Below are positions 1 to 5,212 of a stretch of 7,829 nt of DNA, piece by piece. The DNA is from an uncultured Ruminococcus sp. Lineage in GTDB: Bacteria > Bacillota > Clostridia > Oscillospirales > CAG-272. Position numbers and translations under genes: made by a program. The notes under the pieces are model-generated. The model was not told the origin of the DNA. It was given only the letters and a program-made list of their open reading frames with translations, and ran no database searches. The stretch is from contig CACYWX010000186.1 of the NCBI GenBank assembly GCA_902778205.1, forward strand, positions 1-7,829, in the 5' to 3' direction. Each line of letters opens with the position of its first letter. The first letter of the stretch is position 1.

Positions 1-6
1 TGAATC

Positions 7-58
7 AAAAAAGGCTGTCGCATTTCTCCTTATTTACAGGAGTTCATGCGACAGCCCC
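7..58 (-). terminator. Intrinsic terminator of the feo operon
   Basis: Read on the minus strand, an 11-bp perfect stem (arms 46-56 and 13-23, ATGCGACAGCC on the plus strand at 46-56) is topped by a small internal loop, 5 more base pairs (CTCCT 26-30 with AGGAG 38-42) and a 7-nt loop. It is followed by six U residues (plus-strand A run at 7-12). It lies about 20 nt after the stop codon of the small Cys-rich gene, so it should end the feo transcript. The plus-strand reading lacks a comparable U run, so the terminator looks one-directional. Confidence 0.9.
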
Positions 59-77
59 TTTGGTTCAGTCGGTCAGC

Positions 78-257
78 TTATGCTTTCCCGTGTTCCGCGG
101 CGTGCGCGCAGTGGGCACAGTCTCCGGAGCAGCCTCCGCAGGACAGCTTGCCGGCCTTGCGGTCCTTCATCATGCCCCGGATAATGCCGAAGATCATAAG
201 ACCCAGTACGCAGAGAACGACGATCGTCAGCCAGTTGGCGGCAAACCACGCAATCAT
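78..257 (-). CDS. FeoB-associated Cys-rich membrane protein
   Basis: This 59-residue protein is encoded just downstream of feoB, 49 nt after its stop. It has an N-terminal hydrophobic segment (about residues 4-27, with a Cys at 16), then a basic stretch (about 28-38), then four cysteines spaced C-x2-C-x3-C-x2-C (residues 40, 43, 47, 50) and a His-rich tail. One membrane helix plus a soluble Cys cluster after feoB is the hallmark of the FeoB-associated Cys-rich family of Firmicutes and Bacteroidetes. Its role is not firmly established; by analogy with FeoC it may bind iron or a cluster near the FeoB pore, which is inference. The ATG at 257 has a clear AAAGGAG about 7 nt upstream. It is the last gene before the terminator, so it is probably co-transcribed with feoB. 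The gene is short and easily missed. Confidence 0.88.
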   Translation of the reverse strand: MIAWFAANWLTIVVLCVLGLMIFGIIRGMMKDRKAGKLSCGGCSGDCAHCAHAAEHGKA

Positions 258-306
258 GATAAGCTCCTTTCAGAGAACCGCAGTGCGGAACGGATTCGGG
301 TGCGCG

Positions 307-2748
307 TCAGGCAACCTTCACGTCCTTTTCCAGCTTGGTGGCTTCCTTGTAGGGACGGAAGAGCGCCCAGACGCAGAGGACGATGAGGGCCACCGCCACG
401 ATGAGGAAGATCACGTCCACCGCCATGGGAGCGTTGACGCCCAGGGAGCCGGTGAAGAGATTGCCGAGCTGGTTGACCACCAGAGCCACGGCGTAGGCAA
501 AGCCGCACTCGTAGCCGATGGCGAACCAGGTCCACTTTGCGTTGTTCATCTCGCGCTTGATGGCGCCGATGGCGGCGAAGCAGGGAGCGCAGAGGAGGTT
601 GAAGATCAGGAAGGACAGACCGGAGACCTTCGTGAAGGCTTCAGACAGAGCCTGCCAGGTGGTCAGCTCGCCGCCGCCGTAGAGGATGCCCATGGTGCCG
701 ACGATGTTTTCCTTGGCCACGAGTCCGGTGAAGGACGCCACGGCCGCTTGCCAGTTGCCCCATCCGAGAGGCGCGAAGATCCAGGCGATGGCGTTTCCGA
801 TGGCGGCCAGGATGGAGTGGTCGATTTCATCCTCTTCCAGCATCCGGAACGTGCCGTCCACGGAGCCGAAGAAGGAGAGGAACCACACCACGATGGTGGA
901 CAGCAGGATGATGGTGCCGGCCTTCTTGATGAAGGACCAGCCGCGCTCCCACATGGACCGGAGCAGGTTGGAGAGGGTCGGCCAGTGGTAGGCGGGAAGC
1001 TCCATGACGAAGGGAGCGGGGTCGCCTGCGAACATCTTCGTCTTCTTCAGGATAATGCCGGAGATGATGATGGCCGCCATGCCGATGAAGTACGCGCCGG
1101 TGGAAATCACGGCGGAGCCTCCGAAGATGGCGCCCGCGATCATGGCGATGAAGGGAACCTTCGCGCCGCAGGGGATGAAGGTGGTGGTCATGATGGTCAT
1201 GCGGCGGTCGCGCTCGTTCTCAATGGTTCTCGAGGCCATGATGCCGGGGATGCCGCAGCCCGTACCGATGAGGATCGGGATGAAGGACTTGCCGGAGAGG
1301 CCGAAGCGGCGGAAGATCCGGTCCAGCACGAAGGCCACGCGGGCCATGTAGCCGCAGGCTTCCACGAAGGCCAGCAGGAAGAACAGCACCAGCATCTGGG
1401 GAACGAAGCCCAGCACCGCGCCGACACCGGCCACGATACCGTCCTGAATCAGGCCGTAGAGCCAGTCGGGGATCCGCGCCGGAACGCCGGGCACCCACAC
1501 GCCGTAGTCCGCGGGATCGGGTTCCTCGCCGTCGTACTTGGCGAAGGTCTCAACGGCCTCGGTCAGGTCGGAGTAGGAGTAGGTGACGTCCTCAGTCTCG
1601 AGGGTCTCCTCGTCCTCGAGGGTGTAGTCGGCGGTGGCGGTGGCGTCCACGGAGGACAGAGCCGCGCGCACGTCGTCCACGCTGAATTCGTCGCCCAGCT
1701 CTTCGCCGAGGAAGGCGTCGATGACATTGGCCGCGTCGCCGAATTCCTCGCCGGCCTCTTCCGCGTCAGCGGTGCCGATGCCGAAGAGATGCCAGCCGTC
1801 GCCGAACAGGCCGTCGTTGGCCCAGTCGGTGGCGGACGCGCCCACGGTGACCATGGAGATGTAGTAGATCAGGAACATCACCACCGCGAAGATGGGCAGG
1901 CCAAGCCAGCGGTTGGTGACCACCTGGTCGATGCGGTCGGAGACGGTGAGGGCTCCTGCGTTCTTCTTCTTGTAGCAGGACTTGATGATGTCGGCGATGG
2001 CCAGATAGCGCTCGTTGGTGATGATGGCCTCTGCGTCGTCGTCCATCTCCTTTTCCACGGCGGCGATGTCCTGCTCAATGTGCTTCATGGTTGCATCGGA
2101 GAGCTTCAGCTGCTCGATGGCTTTGGAGTCGCGCTCGAAGAGCTTGATGGCGTACCATCTCTGCTGTTCCTCGGGCATGCCGTGGACCGCTGCCTCCTCG
2201 ATGTGGGCGATGGCGTGCTCCACGGGACCGGAGAACTTGTGCATGGGAACGGTCTTCGTGCCCTTCGCCGCCTTGATGGCCGCCTCGGCCGCCTCGGTGA
2301 TGCCGGTGCCCTTCAGGGCGGAGATCGGAACCACGGCGCAGCCCAGCTGGCGGCTCAGCTCCTCCACGTTGATCTTGTCGCCGTTCTTGGTGACCACGTC
2401 CATCATGTTGATGGCGCAGACCACCGGGATCCCCAGCTCCGTGAGCTGAGTGGTCAGGTACAGGTTTCTCTCCAGGTTGGAGCCGTCGATGATGTTGAGG
2501 ATGGCGTCGGGGCGTTCGCCGATCAGGTAGTTCCGGGCCACCACCTCCTCCAAGGTGTAGGGAGAGAGGGAGTAAATGCCGGGAAGGTCCGTGATGATGA
2601 CGTCGTCGTGCTTCTTGAGCTTGCCTTCCTTCTTTTCGACCGTGACGCCCGGCCAGTTGCCGACGAACTGGTTGGAGCCGGTCAGCGCGTTGAACAGCGT
2701 TGTTTTACCGCTGTTCGGGTTGCCCGCTAAGGCGATGCGAATATCCAT
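307..2748 (-). CDS. feoB: Ferrous iron transport GTPase/permease FeoB
   Basis: FeoB moves Fe2+ across the cytoplasmic membrane. The 813-residue protein starts with a G domain whose motifs are all present: G1 GNPNSGKT (9-16), G2 around GVTVE (34-38), G3 DLPG (54-57), G4 NMMD (114-117) and G5 SAL (143-145). A helical, charged spacer (about 170-270) resembles the GDI region. The membrane part begins near residue 282 and includes both Cys-containing Gate-type regions: GTGCGIPGIMASR (495-507) with FIPCGAKVPF (524-533), and LLCAPCFAAIGAIKRE (718-733). Between the first membrane helix and the next (about 303-430) lies a long, strongly acidic segment predicted to be outside the cell. This makes the protein somewhat longer than the 773-residue E. 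coli FeoB. The start has AAAGGA about 10 nt upstream and gives the canonical MDIRIALAGNPNSGKT opening. feoA lies 157 nt upstream, with a DtxR-like site in the gap. No frameshift was seen. Confidence 0.97.
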   Translation of the reverse strand: MDIRIALAGNPNSGKTTLFNALTGSNQFVGNWPGVTVEKKEGKLKKHDDVIITDLPGIYSLSPYTLEEVVARNYLIGERPDAILNIIDGSNLERNLYLTTQLTELGIPVVCAINMMDVVTKNGDKINVEELSRQLGCAVVPISALKGTGITEAAEAAIKAAKGTKTVPMHKFSGPVEHAIAHIEEAAVHGMPEEQQRWYAIKLFERDSKAIEQLKLSDATMKHIEQDIAAVEKEMDDDAEAIITNERYLAIADIIKSCYKKKNAGALTVSDRIDQVVTNRWLGLPIFAVVMFLIYYISMVTVGASATDWANDGLFGDGWHLFGIGTADAEEAGEEFGDAANVIDAFLGEELGDEFSVDDVRAALSSVDATATADYTLEDEETLETEDVTYSYSDLTEAVETFAKYDGEEPDPADYGVWVPGVPARIPDWLYGLIQDGIVAGVGAVLGFVPQMLVLFFLLAFVEACGYMARVAFVLDRIFRRFGLSGKSFIPILIGTGCGIPGIMASRTIENERDRRMTIMTTTFIPCGAKVPFIAMIAGAIFGGSAVISTGAYFIGMAAIIISGIILKKTKMFAGDPAPFVMELPAYHWPTLSNLLRSMWERGWSFIKKAGTIILLSTIVVWFLSFFGSVDGTFRMLEEDEIDHSILAAIGNAIAWIFAPLGWGNWQAAVASFTGLVAKENIVGTMGILYGGGELTTWQALSEAFTKVSGLSFLIFNLLCAPCFAAIGAIKREMNNAKWTWFAIGYECGFAYAVALVVNQLGNLFTGSLGVNAPMAVDVIFLIVAVALIVLCVWALFRPYKEATKLEKDVKVA

Positions 2749-2813
2749 GATCCGATATTCCTTTCTTATTGCAGTTCTTGCAGCAGCAGAATCAGAATCG
2801 GTTCCGGATGGGG

Positions 2814-2832
2814 TTAGAAAAAGCTAACCTCA
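2814..2832 (-). promoter_or_regulatory. DtxR/IdeR-like iron box before feoB
   Basis: The plus-strand sequence TTAG-AAAAA-GCTAACCTCA matches the DtxR/IdeR consensus TTAGGTTAGGCTAACCTAA at 14 of 19 positions by hand alignment. It sits inside a dyad with perfect 6-bp arms (GGTTAG 2812-2817 and CTAACC 2824-2829), 64 nt or more from the feoB ATG in the feoA-feoB gap. The same TyAG-N5-GCTAAyC pattern recurs before both feoA genes. No good promoter was seen beside this copy, so it may act as a roadblock or serve a weak internal promoter. Regulator identity is inferred. Confidence 0.5.
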
Positions 2833-2860
2833 TGGGCCCGGAACAGCCTCCCCACGGATA

Positions 2861-2873
2861 GATCCGACGGATC
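2861..2873. repeat. Perfect 13-bp palindrome in feoA-feoB gap
   Basis: GATCCG-A-CGGATC is a perfect inverted repeat with a one-base centre, 33 nt downstream of the feoA stop codon. The hairpin loop would be too tight for a strong RNA stem, and no U run follows on the minus strand, so it is not an intrinsic terminator. It may be a protein site or chance. Confidence 0.35.
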
Positions 2874-2905
2874 CTCGCGGCGGAGAAGAGCGGCGTTCCG
2901 CTCGA

Positions 2906-3139
2906 TTATTTCTTGTCCGGCTCCACTTCGATCATCTCGGCGTCCGCCTTCCGGATGGAAAGCTCGTAGCCGCGGACCGTGACCTCCACGGGATCTCCCA
3001 GGGGCGCCACCTTGCGGACGTAAACGGATACGCCCTTGGTGATGCCCATGTCCATGATTCTGCGCTTGACAGCGCCTTCTCCGTGCAGTCTGACGACCCG
3101 TACGGTGTCGCCGATCTTCACGTCTCTCAGAGTGTTCAT
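2906..3139 (-). CDS. feoA: FeoA, SH3-like partner of FeoB
   Basis: This is a 77-residue cytosolic protein of the FeoA family, the small SH3-fold partner thought to modulate FeoB GTPase or transport activity. The family pattern is clear: an N-terminal LRDVKIGDTVRVVRL strand pair, the central RRIMDMGITKG turn (about residues 26-36), the VYVRKVAPLGDPVEVTVRGYELSIRK core and the C-terminal ADAEMIEVE segment. The length is normal. The ATG at 3139 is preceded by GAGGAGG at good spacing. It lies between the second feoA (250 nt upstream) and feoB (157 nt downstream) on the same strand. No convincing promoter was found directly upstream, so transcription probably comes mainly from the promoter at 3700-3728. 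The divergence from the neighbouring FeoA protein suggests separate roles rather than a recent duplication. Confidence 0.95.
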   Translation of the reverse strand: MNTLRDVKIGDTVRVVRLHGEGAVKRRIMDMGITKGVSVYVRKVAPLGDPVEVTVRGYELSIRKADAEMIEVEPDKK

Positions 3140-3265
3140 GCGGTTCCTCCTCTATCAGATAATGTTGACAATGGTACGCGGATTTAAACGGGGACGGTTC
3201 CTCGTCGGTTCGCGCGCGCAAACGGACGATCCGGCGCTTTGGAATGACCTCCCGGACCCGTAAAA

Positions 3266-3284
3266 TCAGTTCCGGCTAACCTCA
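3266..3284 (-). promoter_or_regulatory. DtxR/IdeR-like iron box before feoA
   Basis: The plus-strand sequence TCAG-TTCCG-GCTAACCTCA matches the DtxR/IdeR consensus TTAGGTTAGGCTAACCTAA at 14 of 19 positions by hand alignment, with a strong right half (GGCTAACCT). It lies 127 nt upstream of the feoA start and shares its right half GCTAACCTCA exactly with the site at 2823-2832. No clear -35/-10 pair was found next to it. Regulator identity is inferred from motif and gene context. Confidence 0.5.
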
Positions 3285-3330
3285 CCCGGCGGGGATGATA
3301 CTCGGCTGTCCGGCGGAACTGTCCTGCAGT

Positions 3331-3366
3331 TCAGGCTGCAAAGACCTTGGAAGCCAGCTCGCGGTG
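3331..3366 (-). pseudogene. 3'-end remnant of a further feoA-like gene
   Basis: On the minus strand this 36-nt stretch reads H-R-E-L-A-S-K-V-F-A-A-stop. The neighbouring intact FeoA-like protein ends D-R-E-L-A-S-K-V-F-V-A-stop. The two DNA copies (this one and 3390-3425) agree at 27 of 36 bases, and 7 of the 9 differences are silent, counting a TGA/TAA stop swap. That pattern is expected of two diverged coding copies, not of a fresh slippage duplicate. Only 23 nt separate it from the stop of the intact gene, so the body of the lost gene is gone. The likely history is a tandem feoA array in which a deletion removed all but the last 11 codons and stop. The remnant itself cannot encode a useful protein. 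Confidence 0.7.
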
Positions 3367-3389
3367 ATTTGGCGGAGCTGACCAGCAGG

Positions 3390-3605
3390 TTAAGCTACGA
3401 AAACCTTGGAAGCCAATTCACGGTCAATACCCACGCGGCTTTCCTTGACGTTGACGATGAGATTGCCCGCCAGCTGGGACACTACGGTGACGTCGTGGCC
3501 GACGACGAACCCCAGGTTTTCCAGGTGCTTTTTGATCTCCGGGTTTCCGCTGATTTTCACAATGGTGTGGGCGTTTCCGTCCGCGGCCAGCAATAAAGGC
3601 ATCAT
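3390..3605 (-). CDS. feoA: Second FeoA-domain protein
   Basis: This 71-residue protein is a FeoA family member, distinct from the one at 2906-3139. The domain runs nearly end to end: HTIVKISGNPEIKKHLENLGF (about 13-33), the turn VVGHDVTVVSQLAGN (34-48), LIVNVKESRVGIDRELA (49-65) and a terminal SKVFVA. The LGF-x2-G turn and the final D-R-E-x-A motif are typical of FeoA. The frame stays open further upstream, but I chose the ATG at 3605 because AGGGAG lies 10 nt before it and the extra N-terminal residues do not look like FeoA. It is the first gene of the feo operon, with a leader of about 88 nt after the promoter at 3700-3728. Two FeoA proteins before one FeoB is a common Firmicutes layout; the second may form a heteromeric complex or tune the first, which is inference. 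Confidence 0.92.
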   Translation of the reverse strand: MMPLLLAADGNAHTIVKISGNPEIKKHLENLGFVVGHDVTVVSQLAGNLIVNVKESRVGIDRELASKVFVA

Positions 3606-3673
3606 GCTTGTTCTGCTCCCTGACGGCCGTTCGGGACCGCCGCCGATCGATGTAGGGCCGACGCGCGACAAAA

Positions 3674-3690
3674 TTAGCCCGCGCTAATCA
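3674..3690 (-). promoter_or_regulatory. Operator-like dyad at feo transcription start
   Basis: The plus-strand TTAG-CCCGC-GCTAATCA contains a perfect inverted repeat ATTAGC-ccgc-GCTAAT (3673-3688). Relative to the minus-strand promoter it covers roughly +3 to +20, an ideal position for a repressor. It shares the TyAG-N5-GCTAAyC skeleton with the sites at 2814 and 3266 but matches the DtxR consensus less well (10 of 19 by hand). An iron-responsive DtxR/IdeR-type repressor is the simplest reading; the regulator gene is not in the window. Confidence 0.5.
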
Positions 3691-3699
3691 GCCCACTAT

Positions 3700-3728
3700 A
3701 TTATAAGCTTTTGCCTTTCGGTTGTCAA
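3700..3728 (-). promoter_or_regulatory. Perfect-consensus sigma-A promoter of feo operon
   Basis: On the minus strand, TTGACA (3728-3723), a 17-nt spacer and TATAAT (3705-3700) form an exact housekeeping promoter. The expected start is near 3693, about 88 nt before the first feoA ATG. Such a strong promoter would normally need tight repression, and the dyad at 3674-3690 sits just downstream. Confidence 0.9.
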
Positions 3729-3780
3729 GTGCTTACCGGAGATTTTCTCCCGCCGCCGCATTTTTTTGTCGAATCATTCC

Positions 3781-3862
3781 GGACCTGGCGGATTTCCGGG
3801 GCGTCGTTTTGTCGGTCATGACAAGACGGGCGCGGCTCTCCCGGCTCCGAAAATCCGCGTCC
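3781..3862. repeat. Nested inverted repeat between divergent promoters
   Basis: Outer arms GCGGATTTCCGG (3788-3799) and CCGAAAATCCGC (3847-3858) pair at 11 of 12 positions. They extend outward as GGAC (3781-3784) with GTCC (3859-3862) across a 3-nt bulge. Inside is a second dyad: CGTC (3802-3805) and TTGTC (3809-3813) with GACAA (3820-3824) and GACG (3825-3828). The whole lies between the outward-facing feo promoter (-35 at 3723-3728) and the acetyltransferase promoter (-35 at 3868), so neither transcript would contain it. It could be a protein-binding dyad or the relic of a small palindromic element. No protein-coding gene occupies this gap. Confidence 0.55.
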
Positions 3863-3867
3863 CTATC

Positions 3868-3896
3868 TTGCAAATCGCCGCGGGATCGGGTATAAT
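3868..3896 (+). promoter_or_regulatory. Sigma-A promoter of acetyltransferase-thpR operon
   Basis: TTGCAA (3868-3873), a 17-nt spacer and TATAAT (3891-3896) form a strong housekeeping promoter. The start is expected near 3903, giving a short leader of about 23 nt before the ATG at 3926. It is divergent from the feo promoter. Confidence 0.85.
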
Positions 3897-3925
3897 AGGG
3901 GCAAACGAACCCAACGGAGGAAGAG

Positions 3926-4612
3926 ATGGCCGACTGCCGCCCCATCGATCTGAACACGTGGCCCAGAGCCGCCCATTACCGACGCTTTACGGAGGAGTCT
4001 CCCTGCGCCGTCACCATGACCGACGACATCGACGTCACCGCTCTGCGGGAGGTCTGCCGGGCAAGGAACCTGTCCTTCTATCTGTCGGTTCTCTGGACGG
4101 TATCCGCCGTCGTCAACGCCCGAGAGGAGTTCCGGCTCACCGAGGTGGACGCGCCCGAGCTCCCGGCCCCGGTTCCCGCCGTCTGGGACGCGGTCCATCC
4201 CGCCCACAACGTGTTCCACGAGGACACGGAAACCTATACCGGCACCTTCACCCTGTTCTCCCCCGATCCGGAGGAGTTCATGGAACGGGCCGCGGAGGAC
4301 GTGGAGCGGGCGAAGAGACTCCGGATCCCATCCGTTCCCACGCCGCCCAACGTGTTTGAGGCCTCCTGCGTCCCGTGGCGGCATTTTACCCACGCCGGAG
4401 CTCTGACCGACGCGCCTTCCCTGGCTCCCCTCGTGGTCTGGGGCGGATTCCGGGAGGTGCCGGAGATCGGAAAAAGACCGCGGCTTCTCATGCCCCTGTC
4501 CGTCACCGTGTCCCATGCGGCGGCGGACGGCTTCCATCTGGCCCGGTTCCTGAACGACGCCGAAGCCCTCTGCGCGGAGCTGGCCGGGAGACTGGAGAGG
4601 AGGACGCTGTGA
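3926..4612 (+). CDS. Chloramphenicol acetyltransferase-family protein
   Basis: This 228-residue protein is homologous to classical (CatA-type) chloramphenicol O-acetyltransferases, trimeric enzymes that use acetyl-CoA to acetylate a hydroxyl. Family landmarks in order are the N-terminal IDLNTWPRAAHY (7-18), FYLSVLWTVSAVVN (51-64), TGTFTLFSPDPEEF (105-118), the N-x-F-x-x-S-x-x-P-W signature (142-151, with S147 matching the CAT oxyanion serine) and the catalytic H-x3-D-G (H197, D201, G202). Classical CATs usually read HHxxxDG; here the first His is Ser, but the second, catalytic one is kept. The length is slightly above the usual 210-220. The start is well supported by GGAGG 5 nt before the ATG. 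The protein may detoxify chloramphenicol, but many chromosomal relatives have unknown acceptors, so resistance should not be assumed. It overlaps the next gene by 4 nt. Confidence 0.88.
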   Translation: MADCRPIDLNTWPRAAHYRRFTEESPCAVTMTDDIDVTALREVCRARNLSFYLSVLWTVSAVVNAREEFRLTEVDAPELPAPVPAVWDAVHPAHNVFHEDTETYTGTFTLFSPDPEEFMERAAEDVERAKRLRIPSVPTPPNVFEASCVPWRHFTHAGALTDAPSLAPLVVWGGFREVPEIGKRPRLLMPLSVTVSHAAADGFHLARFLNDAEALCAELAGRLERRTL

Positions 4613-5124
4613 GACTGTTCGCTGCCGTCTGCTTTTCCGACCGCTTTCTTGACGCCCTGGAGGACTGTCAGCGGAGCCTGCGCCGGATGGGAGTACAGGG
4701 GAAGCCCTCATTTACGAAGCGGGAGAACCTCCATATGACCCTGGCCTTTCTGGGGGAGCGGGAGGAGGCCGATTCCGCGGTCCGGGCCCTGGAGCGCGTC
4801 CGGTTTGCCCCCTTCCGGATCGGAACGGCGGGCCTGAGAGCCTTCGGCGACGTCCTGACCCTGGAGATCCGGGACGGCGGGGAGAGCGTCCGGCTGGCCG
4901 GGGCGGTCCGATCCGCGCTGGACGAGAGCAGGATCCCGTATGACAAAAAGCCGCCCGTGCCGCACATCACCCTGGCCCGCAAATGCGCCGGTCCTCTGCC
5001 CGAGGGAGTCTCCCTGCTCCTGCCGGACGGGAGGGAAACCGTCGCCTCCTTCCGCCTCATGCGGTCCACCCTCACCCGCGCCGGAGCGGTCTATACCCCT
5101 CTGCGTGAGTTCCGTCTGCGGTGA
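4609..5124 (+). CDS. thpR: 2H phosphoesterase, RNA 2',3'-cyclic phosphodiesterase family
   Basis: This 171-residue protein belongs to the 2H phosphoesterase superfamily, formerly annotated as 2'-5' RNA ligase. Both signature H-x-T-x motifs are present: HMTL at 42-45 inside ENLHMTLAFLG, and HITL at 119-122 inside PHITLARK. The opening MRLFAAVCFSD and the closing LMRSTLTRAGAVYTPL also fit ThpR proteins, and the length is normal. ThpR enzymes open 2',3'-cyclic phosphates on RNA; the physiological substrate is usually unknown. The start is a GTG at 4609 that overlaps the acetyltransferase stop (GTGA), with GGAGAGGAGG 5 nt upstream. The frame is open further upstream, but that part is antisense-like filler over the acetyltransferase. 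The overlap indicates translational coupling and a shared promoter at 3868-3896. Confidence 0.92.
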   Translation: MRLFAAVCFSDRFLDALEDCQRSLRRMGVQGKPSFTKRENLHMTLAFLGEREEADSAVRALERVRFAPFRIGTAGLRAFGDVLTLEIRDGGESVRLAGAVRSALDESRIPYDKKPPVPHITLARKCAGPLPEGVSLLLPDGRETVASFRLMRSTLTRAGAVYTPLREFRLR

Positions 5125-5134
5125 AGCGATTTTT

Positions 5135-5147
5135 GGAATGACATTCC
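5135..5147. promoter_or_regulatory. Perfect palindrome upstream of nadE
   Basis: GGAATG-A-CATTCC is a perfect odd-centred inverted repeat starting 11 nt after the thpR stop. It abuts the poorly conserved -35 position expected for the TATAAA at 5170-5175, where an activator or repressor could act. No known regulator is identified from it. Confidence 0.4.
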
Positions 5148-5169
5148 GATGCGTAAAGCGTCTCCTCCA

Positions 5170-5175
5170 TATAAA
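5170..5175 (+). promoter_or_regulatory. Candidate -10 element of nadE
   Basis: TATAAA lies 38 nt before the nadE ATG, but no good TTGACA-like box is seen 16-18 nt upstream. If real, the promoter is weak or activator-dependent. nadE could also be read through from the thpR operon, since no terminator separates them. Confidence 0.35.
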
Positions 5176-5179
5176 ACTG

Positions 5180-5195
5180 AAGTGCGCGCGCACTT
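5180..5195. promoter_or_regulatory. 16-bp perfect palindrome in nadE leader
   Basis: AAGTGCGC-GCGCACTT is a perfect even-centred inverted repeat. It begins 5 nt after the candidate -10 box and 18 nt before the nadE ATG, so it would cover the transcription start. As DNA it is a classic dimeric-repressor site shape. As RNA it would form a hairpin only with several central pairs opened. A NAD-responsive regulator is a guess. Confidence 0.5.
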
Positions 5196-5212
5196 TTGCG
5201 AAAGGGTTTTCT

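Noticed and set aside
46..2730. A very long plus-strand open frame (894 codons) antisense to feoB
   Set aside because: The conceptual protein is Gly/His/Val/Asp-rich and low in complexity, as expected of the mirror frame of a GC-rich gene. It has no family motif, while the minus strand encodes an intact FeoB with all G motifs.
3158..3176. Possible Fur box (GATAATGTTGACAATGGTA) upstream of feoA
   Set aside because: Only about 12 of 19 bases match the Fur consensus, and the right half is poor. The DtxR-like sites fit better.
4375..4608. Upstream extension of the thpR frame into the acetyltransferase gene
   Set aside because: The extension has no homology to ThpR, and the GTG at 4609 has an excellent Shine-Dalgarno and gives the family N-terminus MRLFAAV.
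3863..4711. Minus-strand open frame across the acetyltransferase gene
   Set aside because: No ribosome binding site or family motif; the plus strand carries a well-supported CAT-family gene with promoter and Shine-Dalgarno.
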